From: an uncultured bacterium
GTDB taxonomy: Bacteria; Actinomycetota; Coriobacteriia; Coriobacteriales; Atopobiaceae
Direction: 5' to 3'
Assembly: GCA_905215465.1 (NCBI GenBank)
Contig: CAJMPT010000061.1
Location: forward strand, 1 to 8,350
DNA: 8,350 bases
A model generated the notes under the pieces. The model saw only the letters and a list, made by a program, of their open reading frames with translations. It had not been told where the DNA came from and did not search any database. Shown here in pieces: positions 1 to 5,348 of this stretch; the first letter of the stretch is position 1, and the number at the start of each line of letters is the position of its first letter. The translations under genes and the position numbers were made by a program.

Positions 1-309
1 ACCGTAGTCGTAGAGCTGCATGCTGAGCGTCCGGACCAGCGACCGAAGAAGGTCGTAGCCTATCGAGAGCGTTCCTGGGAACCCCAGGAGGTCATCGGCG
101 TTGCCGAAGGGAATTGTCGGAGCAATGAGGACGTCCTTGCCAAGGGCGGCCTCGATCTTGTCGAGTAGCAGGTTAGGCGCGAGGGTATCTGTTCCCAGCG
201 GGTTGTGCCTGCCGTGCTCCTCCGTGCTTCCTATTGCCATGACGACAAGATCGTTTCCCCGCTGGAAGTAGTCTTCAACCGCAGGCCAAGTGCTCAGTTC
301 GATGCGCAT
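1..309 (-). CDS. Creatininase-family amidohydrolase A (partial; 3' end beyond left edge)
   Basis: Reading the minus strand from an ATG at 309 gives 103 uninterrupted codons that run off the left edge, so only the N-terminal part is present. The protein begins MRIELSTWPAVEDYF and carries GSTEEHGRHNPLGTDT at residues 27-42. That holds the family's metal ligands Glu30, His32 and Asp41 with the usual spacing (E-x-H, then D nine residues after H). It continues with APTIPFG and FPGTLSIG blocks, both shared with genes B and C in this window. AAGGAGGA lies at 313-320, four bases before the ATG, so this start is well supported. The gene follows B on the same strand after a 78-base gap and is probably cotranscribed with it. 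Family members are metal-dependent hydrolases of amide or cyclic amide bonds (creatininase, the mycofactocin peptidase MftE, archaeal FAPy deformylase). The substrate here is unknown, and the catalytic second half is out of view. Confidence 0.9.
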   Translation of the reverse strand, partial: MRIELSTWPAVEDYFQRGNDLVVMAIGSTEEHGRHNPLGTDTLAPNLLLDKIEAALGKDVLIAPTIPFGNADDLLGFPGTLSIGYDLLRSLVRTLSMQLYDYG

Positions 310-324
310 CGTTCCTCCTTGACT

Positions 325-348
325 CCAGCCTGCCCCGCGGCAAGCCGG
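325..348 (-). other. Intercistronic RNA hairpin just before creatininase A
   Basis: In the B-A transcript (minus strand) the arms CCGGCTTGCC and GGCAGGCTGG can pair over 10 positions, two of them G-U wobbles, around a four-base loop. The helix ends four bases before the AAGGAGGA ribosome binding site of gene A. No T-rich run follows, so it is not a standard intrinsic terminator. It could be a processing or stabilising element or could modulate translation of A; which of these is inference. Confidence 0.5.
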
Positions 349-361
349 AACATATTGTTCT

Positions 362-384
362 GGGCATGGCTACCAGACATGCCC
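362..384 (-). other. Inverted repeat right after creatininase B stop
   Basis: GGGCATG and CATGCCC form a perfect seven-base inverted repeat with a nine-base spacer, starting four bases after the stop codon of gene B in the minus-strand transcript. No U tract follows, so at most it would be a weak terminator or a 3'-end-stabilising stem between B and A. Confidence 0.4.
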
Positions 385-387
385 GCG

Positions 388-1203
388 CTAGCGGTCTAGG
401 TGGTCCGTCTCGTGCGAGAAGTCAATCGGCCGGGGCAGCTCCTCGCCCTCCAAGGCGTGCGTAAAGCCCTGAAGCCACGTCGCCGTGCCCTCAAGCATCG
501 CGGCCCCAAGCTCGGCGCTGGCCCCGCTCGGGTGGTCCTCATGCCCCTCGGCAACCCACCCGGAACTCGCAAAACGCGCAAGCCTGCGCGGGAACTCGAC
601 CTCGGCTCCGCCAAAGCTCACGGTGTTCCAGCCGGTCGATGGCATATCCTCCCCGATGTCGTTGAGCAGGCCCTCGTCCGTCACCTGCGACATGTCGACG
701 GAAGCGGGGTCGATGGCAAGATTGGCGCTCGTCTCCATGGCGCCACCATGCCCGCCACCCCATGCCGGGTCAAGTTGCGGAGCCACCTTCCACCAGTTGA
801 CGACGGTCGCAAGGCATCCGGCATCGTTCAGGTCCATTGCCACCATCGAGAGCGACTTCACGTTGCCGCCGTGCCCGTTAAGGAAGACGAAGCGACGCGC
901 GCCGTAGGCGTGAAGCTGCCGTGTGATGCTCGAAAGGACATCGTAGAGCCCCCGCACGCCAAGGCTCACCGTGCCCGGATACCCGACAAGATCGTCCGTC
1001 GCGCCATAGGGAAGGGTCGGCGCAACGAGATACGTTCCATCACGCTGTTCCAACAGCTCAAGGATTCTGTCTGGTGCCATGGTATCGGTGCCCAGCGGAT
1101 TGTGCCTGCCATGGCACTCGGTCGAGCCGACCCCAATAATTACCAGGTCATGCCTCTTAAAGTAATCACGAACCTGTGTCCAAGTACTTCTCGCCATGTA
1201 CAT
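388..1203 (-). CDS. Creatininase-family amidohydrolase B
   Basis: A 271-residue protein, a normal length for the creatininase / creatinine amidohydrolase family (about 240-270). Visible signatures in order are GSTECHGRHNPLGTDT (ligands Glu29, His31, Asp40), YPGTVSLG near 75-82, FLNGHGGN around His111, and PAWGGGHGGAMETS with Trp148, His152 and Glu157. Trp148 and His152 have the same spacing as the Trp174/His178 pair I recall from Pseudomonas creatininase. Position 113 is Gly where that enzyme has Glu122, a metal ligand, so creatinine is an unlikely substrate. There is no signal peptide or membrane segment, so it should be cytoplasmic. The ATG at 1203 has AAGGAGG seven bases upstream; the second ATG at 1197 is spaced less well. 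B lies upstream of A on the same strand and is divergent from the solute-binding lipoprotein gene. The family call is firm; the specific reaction is unknown. Confidence 0.92.
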   Translation of the reverse strand: MYMARSTWTQVRDYFKRHDLVIIGVGSTECHGRHNPLGTDTMAPDRILELLEQRDGTYLVAPTLPYGATDDLVGYPGTVSLGVRGLYDVLSSITRQLHAYGARRFVFLNGHGGNVKSLSMVAMDLNDAGCLATVVNWWKVAPQLDPAWGGGHGGAMETSANLAIDPASVDMSQVTDEGLLNDIGEDMPSTGWNTVSFGGAEVEFPRRLARFASSGWVAEGHEDHPSGASAELGAAMLEGTATWLQGFTHALEGEELPRPIDFSHETDHLDR

Positions 1204-1543
1204 GTGATTTCCTCCTTATAACAAAACTTTAGGCTAGCAGCTTAGACTCGAAGGTGTCGGAGGAAACTGACTTCGGGTTCAACGGCTCATCTATTAACTT
1301 GAACGCGACATTACAAACTAGGGTTGGAGGGCAAGCTCCACCCCACCTTTGAATTGTGAAGTTCATATGGAGCCAACAGCAAACGGTAGGAAGGCTGAGG
1401 TGGACGCATTGATGCGGAAACAATTGCTTCAAATCTGTTTCATTCTTCCGTCACTCCTCCCCAATGGGAAGAGTATTAATCCCACGATGCGGGCTCTCGC
1501 GCTGCGCGCCGCCTGCAAGGCGACAGACATATAGGAGGAAGCT
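1204..1543. promoter_or_regulatory. Divergent intergenic region between creatininase B and the binding lipoprotein
   Basis: These 340 bases separate two genes transcribed away from each other, so promoters for both should lie here. The stretch is visibly richer in A and T than the flanking genes. I found no convincing -35/-10 pair on either strand. A perfect six-base inverted repeat (GTTCAA at 1277-1282, TTGAAC at 1299-1304, 16-base spacer) could be a regulator site, but it is short. AGGAGG at 1533-1538 is the ribosome binding site of the downstream lipoprotein gene. A small plus-strand frame (1367-1534, 55 codons) ends inside that site and is treated as unproven. I see no RNA gene here. Confidence 0.55.
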
Positions 1544-3208
1544 ATGGATCACTCGATGAATCGTCGTACCTTCATCAAGGGCGGAGCCGCCGCGGTTGCG
1601 GCAACCAGTCTTGCCGCCTGCGGGCAGCGTTCGTCCGGCGGCGGGCAGCCCTCCGGCGGCGGCGCAGCATCTGGCGGGACCATCAACTATGCAATCACGA
1701 ACCCCACGTCGATCGACCCCTTCGACATCGAGGAGTTCAACGGCGCAGCCGTCGCTTCCCAGCTCTTTGACCAGCTCACGATCTATGACTATGACACGGA
1801 AGAGATCAAGCCCTGCGTTGCCGAGTCGTGGGAGTCGTCCGATGAGGCGGCGACGTGGACGTTCCGCATCAAGCAGGGACTCAAGTTCCACGACGGTTCC
1901 GATGTGACGGCCAAGTCGTTCCAGTACGCGTGGAACCGACTTTGCAACCCCAAAACCACCGTGGCGCCTTCCGTGGTCTCGTACCACCTCGCAATGGTCA
2001 AGGGCTATTACGATGTGGTAAATGGAAACGCCGAGGAGCTTGAGGGGCTTTCTTGCCCCGACGATTACACCCTCAAGGTTGAGCTTGACGGGCCCTACGC
2101 CGACTTCCCCTTCGTTGTGTCCTGCGCCCCCCTCTCGCCCATTCCCGACTGCGCCAAGGACAACTTCGAGACTTACTCCAAGTCGCCCGTAGGCAATGGC
2201 CCCCTCCAGATGGATGGCGTCTGGAACGATGGCCAGTACATCAACATGACGCGCTATGAGGGCTACGCCGGCGACAGGCCCGTCAAATGCGATGCCATCC
2301 GCTACAACATCTACAAGGACACAACCACGGCATTTCGCGAGTTTGAGGCCGGCAACCTCGACATTTGCGACATCCCAGCAGGACGCGTCAAAGAGACGGT
2401 AGACAAGTACGGCCAGTCGGATGACGGCTACACCGCCTCCCCCAACAAGCAGGCGATGGTCGGCGAGGTTCTGTACACGGAGTACCTCGCGTACAACGTC
2501 AACGATCCCGTCCTCTCTGACAAGAGGGTTCGCCAGGCTATGTCGCTCGCCATTAACCGCCAGAACCTCTGCGACACGCTGTACGAGGGCTTTGCGAAGC
2601 CCGCAGGCGACATCGTCCCGCCGGGAATCAGGGGCAACGACGAGACCACGTGGCAGTACTGCGACTACGACGTCGACAAGGCCAACAAGCTTCTTGATGA
2701 GGCGGGCTATCCCGCTGGCCCTGACGGGATGCGCGGAATCGAACTCACCGTCATGGTGTCTTCCAACGTCAAGACGGATGAGAGCGAGATCCTTCAGAGC
2801 GACTGGAAGGCGGTGGGCATCGAGGTGACCATCGACCAGAAGGAATATGCAACGATGCTCGACGACTACATTGCCGGCAACTTCCAGATTGGCTTCCGCG
2901 GCTGGACGGCGGACTACCCCATCATGGACAACTTCCTGCAGCCCCTCATGTACACCGGCGTGGGCGACAACGTTTCGCACTACTCCAACGCAGATTTCGA
3001 CGCTAAGCTTGACGAGGCGAGAAGGACCGTCGACGAGGGCGAGCGTGTCCAGCTTATGCACGAGGCGGACGTGATTGCTGCCGAGGATATGCCCATCATC
3101 CCCATGCTGCACAAGACGCTGAACAAGGTGACCTCAAATAAGTTCACCAACATCAAGGTTAACGCCGCACGCCTACCCGAGCTGCAAAACGCAACGCCTG
3201 CGCAGTAG
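1544..3208 (+). CDS. Family 5 ABC transporter substrate-binding lipoprotein (peptide/amide type)
   Basis: A 554-residue extracellular binding protein of the OppA/DppA type (SBP_bac_5). The N-terminus has a twin-arginine motif, NRRTFIKGG (residues 6-14), an Ala-rich hydrophobic stretch and a lipobox LAAC with Cys26, then a Gly/Ser/Gln tether to about residue 45. This predicts Tat export and lipid anchoring on the outer face of the membrane. Family hallmarks include WTFRIKQGLKFHDG (105-118), RVRQAMSLAINR (328-339) and GWTADYP (453-459), whose Asp457 matches the acidic residue that holds the peptide amino terminus in OppA. The mature part has nine further cysteines, which is many for this family. 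The ATG at 1544 has AGGAGG five bases upstream; ATG 1556 would also keep the signal. No permease or ATPase gene adjoins it, and a terminator follows, so it is an orphan binding protein within this window. Ligand unknown; a small peptide or amide is the natural guess. Confidence 0.93.
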   Translation: MDHSMNRRTFIKGGAAAVAATSLAACGQRSSGGGQPSGGGAASGGTINYAITNPTSIDPFDIEEFNGAAVASQLFDQLTIYDYDTEEIKPCVAESWESSDEAATWTFRIKQGLKFHDGSDVTAKSFQYAWNRLCNPKTTVAPSVVSYHLAMVKGYYDVVNGNAEELEGLSCPDDYTLKVELDGPYADFPFVVSCAPLSPIPDCAKDNFETYSKSPVGNGPLQMDGVWNDGQYINMTRYEGYAGDRPVKCDAIRYNIYKDTTTAFREFEAGNLDICDIPAGRVKETVDKYGQSDDGYTASPNKQAMVGEVLYTEYLAYNVNDPVLSDKRVRQAMSLAINRQNLCDTLYEGFAKPAGDIVPPGIRGNDETTWQYCDYDVDKANKLLDEAGYPAGPDGMRGIELTVMVSSNVKTDESEILQSDWKAVGIEVTIDQKEYATMLDDYIAGNFQIGFRGWTADYPIMDNFLQPLMYTGVGDNVSHYSNADFDAKLDEARRTVDEGERVQLMHEADVIAAEDMPIIPMLHKTLNKVTSNKFTNIKVNAARLPELQNATPAQ

Positions 3209-3231
3209 CTCCGAAGTCGCCAACGGTAAGC

Positions 3232-3270
3232 AACGGGGCCCATCGGCAGATGCCGATGGGCCCCGTTTAT
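3232..3270 (+). terminator. Intrinsic terminator of the binding lipoprotein gene
   Basis: A perfect 16-base-pair stem (arms 3232-3247 and 3252-3267, beginning AACGGGGCCC) closes on the four-base loop AGAT and runs into TTTATGTAT. It starts 23 bases after the lipoprotein stop codon. On the opposite strand no T-rich tail follows, so it mainly serves the plus-strand gene, although the stem could also slow read-through from creatininase C, which converges on it. Confidence 0.88.
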
Positions 3271-3345
3271 GTATAAAAGCAGGAGCGAAGAACCAGACGC
3301 CGGCAAGAATTCAGCAATCGAAAGGATATGCCTCGTCCTTCTTGT

Positions 3346-4125
3346 CTAACGATCCACCTGGGGAGGAAGCGGGGACTGAGCAAAAGCGTCCACAAACTTG
3401 ACTGCCCAGTCCGCAAAAGTGGTGAGCATCTGCTCCCCCCACTCAACGGATGCCTGTCTGGGATCGTCCTTCCCAATCCACCCATTCGTTGCGTACCTGC
3501 GAGCACGACGAATGAGCGACGGGTGAACCCCCTCAAACTCCACAACGTCAAACCCCTGCGTCTTGATATTGCTTCCGCCGTCATCCACAAGGCCCATGGG
3601 TCCAAGAGCCGTCATATCCACGGATTCTGGGTCTATCCAGAGATCTGCCGAAGTCTCCTGCGCGCCACCGTGGCCGCCGCCCCATGCGGGGTTAAGCTCG
3701 CCTGCCAGCTTCCACCAGTTAAGAAGCGCTACTTGGCAGCCGCGGTCATTGAGCTCATAGCCGGTCATGGTAAGGGCGCGGGTGTTGCCGCCATGACCGT
3801 TGACGAAGCAGAAGTGCCGAGCGCCGTAACGGTAGAGCTGACCGCAGATGCGCGCGGCGACCTGGTGCAGAAGGTCGTCCCCAAGGGACAATGTCCCGGG
3901 ATAATCGATGAAGTGGTCGGCAGACCCAAGTCGAAGCGTTGGTCCATAGAGCACTTCAGGGCGGCGCTCATTCATAAGCTCCACTATCCTCTGGGGCGCC
4001 ATCCAATCGGTACCCAAGGGATTATGCCGTCCATGGTTCTCCGTGCTGCCAAAACCAAGAATAACCAGATCGCTGTTTGCGAAGTAGGCCTCAACAGCTG
4101 GCCACGTAGATTTCTCAAGAAGCAA
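3346..4125 (-). CDS. Creatininase-family amidohydrolase C, TTG start
   Basis: This is the third paralogue, 259 residues when read from the TTG at 4125. That start gives MLLEKSTWPAVEAYF, placing the conserved Trp at residue 8 as in A and B. It also puts the metal-site residues at Glu29, His31, Asp40, His111, His152 and Glu157, the same numbers as in B. AAAGGTGG at 4132-4139 lies six bases upstream. The open frame reaches back to another TTG at 4230, but that one has no ribosome binding site and would add 35 residues with no counterpart in the paralogues. Motifs are GSTENHGRHNPLGTDW, YPGTLSLG, FVNGHGGN and PAWGGGHGGAQETS. The NGHGGN form lacks the Glu ligand of true creatininase. Likely cytoplasmic. 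It is convergent with the lipoprotein gene and lies downstream of whiA on the same strand across a 280-base gap. Substrate unknown. Confidence 0.9.
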   Translation of the reverse strand: MLLEKSTWPAVEAYFANSDLVILGFGSTENHGRHNPLGTDWMAPQRIVELMNERRPEVLYGPTLRLGSADHFIDYPGTLSLGDDLLHQVAARICGQLYRYGARHFCFVNGHGGNTRALTMTGYELNDRGCQVALLNWWKLAGELNPAWGGGHGGAQETSADLWIDPESVDMTALGPMGLVDDGGSNIKTQGFDVVEFEGVHPSLIRRARRYATNGWIGKDDPRQASVEWGEQMLTTFADWAVKFVDAFAQSPLPPQVDR

Positions 4126-4131
4126 CTTCCG

Positions 4132-4139
4132 CCACCTTT
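4132..4139 (-). promoter_or_regulatory. Ribosome binding site fixing the TTG start of creatininase C
   Basis: The minus strand reads AAAGGTGG, then six bases, then TTG. It is the only Shine-Dalgarno-like sequence at a suitable distance from any start codon in this frame, so it decides the start at 4125. Confidence 0.7.
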
Positions 4140-4239
4140 CCGGGGTAAAGCCAAGGCCCTCCCCATGAATGGACCCCAGCGCGGCAATCCCTACCAGGAC
4201 CGAATGAGACAAGCACAAAAATAGAAACAAGGTAGTATT

Positions 4240-4362
4240 TTACACCGCTGCATTCCTCACCATGGCTGCAAAGCCCTCGCCCTTGAACGAGGCGCCGCCC
4301 ATGTTGGGCCAGGCACGTTGAATTGCCTGCCAATTGTTAATTCGACTAACAATAGCTACCGA
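4240..4362 (-). pseudogene. Possible decayed 3' end of an unidentified gene
   Basis: Between whiA and creatininase C the minus strand holds a 40-codon open stretch that ends in TAA at 4240-4242 and has no plausible start. Its last part reads like real protein (WQAIQRAWPNMGGASFKGEG, then FAAMVRNAAV). Its codons favour G or C in the third position (GGC, GCC, TTC, AAG, GAG, GTG), like the genes of this genome and unlike random AT-rich spacer. The sole internal ATG with usable context, at 4302, has no ribosome binding site. I do not recognise the family. It could be the surviving tail of a gene lost when the creatininase block joined the rapZ-whiA region, or chance. Confidence 0.3.
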
Positions 4363-4370
4363 TTAGGTAG
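4333..4370. promoter_or_regulatory. Two adjacent palindromes, candidate operator pair
   Basis: ATTGTTA (4333-4339) and TAACAAT (4347-4353) form a perfect seven-base inverted repeat with a seven-base spacer. Immediately beside it, CTACC (4356-4360) and GGTAG (4366-4370) form a perfect five-base repeat with a five-base spacer. The two centres, 4343 and 4363, are 20 bases apart, about two helical turns, so bound dimers would face the same side. They lie about 210 bases upstream of the creatininase C start and just after whiA. Binding by a regulator of gene C is inference; neither repeat resembles a terminator. Confidence 0.4.
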
Positions 4371-4405
4371 ATTGCTGGGGCATTGGGTCGATTCGGCGTT
4401 CTTGG

Positions 4406-5347
4406 TTACTCGCCTTGCGTATTCGCCTCGTCCACGAGCTGCTGCAGGCGCAGCACCCGGTGATACATCGCCGACTTGGACGCGGGCGGGTCCATCTCCT
4501 GCCCGAGGGCAGCGAGGCTAAGCTCGGGGTTTTCCCGACGTGCCTCGCAGAAGGCCCGCAGCGCAGGCGGCAGGGAGGCGAGGCCGATGGTCTTCTCGGC
4601 GCGGTCTATGAGCTCGAGCTGGGCCACGGCGGCGCCGGTGGAGCGCGCCTGGTTGGCCATCTCGGCGTTGACGCGACGGTTGACGTCGTTCTTCACGGAC
4701 TTCTTGGCCTGCGCCACCCTGACCACGCGCGCCATCCTCCCGGCGCCCATGGCCACCAGCAGCGTGACGATGTCCTCGAAGCTCTTGACGTAGATGGCAA
4801 AGGCGCCGCGGCGGCGGTTGAGGCGCGCCGTCACACCCAGGGTGCCCAACACGGCCACCAGGCCGCGCGCGAACTGCTCGCCCGTGACCGCGATCTCAAG
4901 GTGGAAGTCCCCGCGGGGGTCGGCGATGAAGCCGCCCGCCATGAAGGCGCCACGCACGAATGCGCAGCGGGAGGTGCGGCTGCCCAGAAGGTGCGTGGGC
5001 ACGCCCACGGCAAGGCCGTGGCCCGGAACAAGGATGCCCAACTCGAGGAGGGCATCTGCCAGCTCGTCCTGCTCGGGCATCTCTATGAGGTAGTTCCTGG
5101 TCTTGTGCAGCACGCTCCTGCGCACGGTGAGGGCCGTGTCCAGGTCAAAGAGCTTGTGCGTCATCTTAATGACGGTGCGGGCGACCGCTCCCGTCTCGGT
5201 GGCTATGCGGATGGAGTAGCGGCCGCTGCCCCTGAAGGAGAGCGTGCCGCAGACCCTCATGAGGGCCGAGAGCTGCGCCAGCTGGGCGCTCTTGTCGCGG
5301 TCCTCCAGGCGGGATAGCTCGTCTTTGACCTCGGCGGTAAACGACAT
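4406..5347 (-). CDS. whiA: DNA-binding developmental/cell-division regulator WhiA
   Basis: A 313-residue protein with the full WhiA architecture: an N-terminal domain (MSFTAEVKDELSRL), a degenerate LAGLIDADG homing-endonuclease-like core containing CAFVRGAFMAGGFIADP (128-144) and the FHLEI strand, the NRRVNAEMANQARS segment (223-236), and a C-terminal helix-turn-helix with LPPALRAFCEARRENP and ALGQEMDPPASKSAMYHR (280-297). Length is typical. WhiA is a cytoplasmic DNA-binding protein. It activates sporulation-septation genes together with WhiB in Streptomyces and affects division and chromosome segregation in Bacillus. The ATG lies one base after the rapZ stop codon, with a GAGG ten bases upstream inside rapZ, so translation is probably coupled. 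The usual intervening yvcK gene is missing. No terminator is visible after the gene. Confidence 0.96.
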   Translation of the reverse strand: MSFTAEVKDELSRLEDRDKSAQLAQLSALMRVCGTLSFRGSGRYSIRIATETGAVARTVIKMTHKLFDLDTALTVRRSVLHKTRNYLIEMPEQDELADALLELGILVPGHGLAVGVPTHLLGSRTSRCAFVRGAFMAGGFIADPRGDFHLEIAVTGEQFARGLVAVLGTLGVTARLNRRRGAFAIYVKSFEDIVTLLVAMGAGRMARVVRVAQAKKSVKNDVNRRVNAEMANQARSTGAAVAQLELIDRAEKTIGLASLPPALRAFCEARRENPELSLAALGQEMDPPASKSAMYHRVLRLQQLVDEANTQGE

Positions 5348-5348
5348 G

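Noticed and set aside
400..1221. Plus-strand open frame of 273 codons opposite creatininase B
   Set aside because: B on the minus strand carries all family motifs and a good ribosome binding site; the plus frame is basic, low-information shadow sequence.
1271..1290. GGGTTCAAC resembling a tRNA T-arm, possible tRNA fragment or attachment site
   Set aside because: No complementary T-stem strand or acceptor stem follows, no integrase is present, and no direct repeat was found elsewhere in the window.
1229..1432. Minus-strand 67-codon frame upstream of creatininase B
   Set aside because: It starts at a TTG without a ribosome binding site, shows no codon bias, and lies in AT-rich intergenic sequence.
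1451..3112. A very long minus-strand open frame (553 codons) across the lipoprotein gene
   Set aside because: It is a GC-driven antisense shadow. The plus-strand frame has clear family motifs, a signal sequence and a ribosome binding site, while the antisense protein is a Val/Leu/Arg/His-rich string with no recognisable domain.
1..4125. Repeated creatininase genes as a possible mobile element
   Set aside because: No transposase, integrase or terminal inverted or direct repeats were seen; the repetition is at the protein level, consistent with old gene duplication.
3328..4224. Plus-strand open frame of 298 codons opposite creatininase C
   Set aside because: It is a shadow of gene C; no ribosome binding site or recognisable domain.
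4415..5317. Plus-strand open frame of 300 codons opposite whiA
   Set aside because: It is antisense to a full-length, motif-complete WhiA, and its composition (His, Gly, Ala, Val rich) is typical of a shadow frame.
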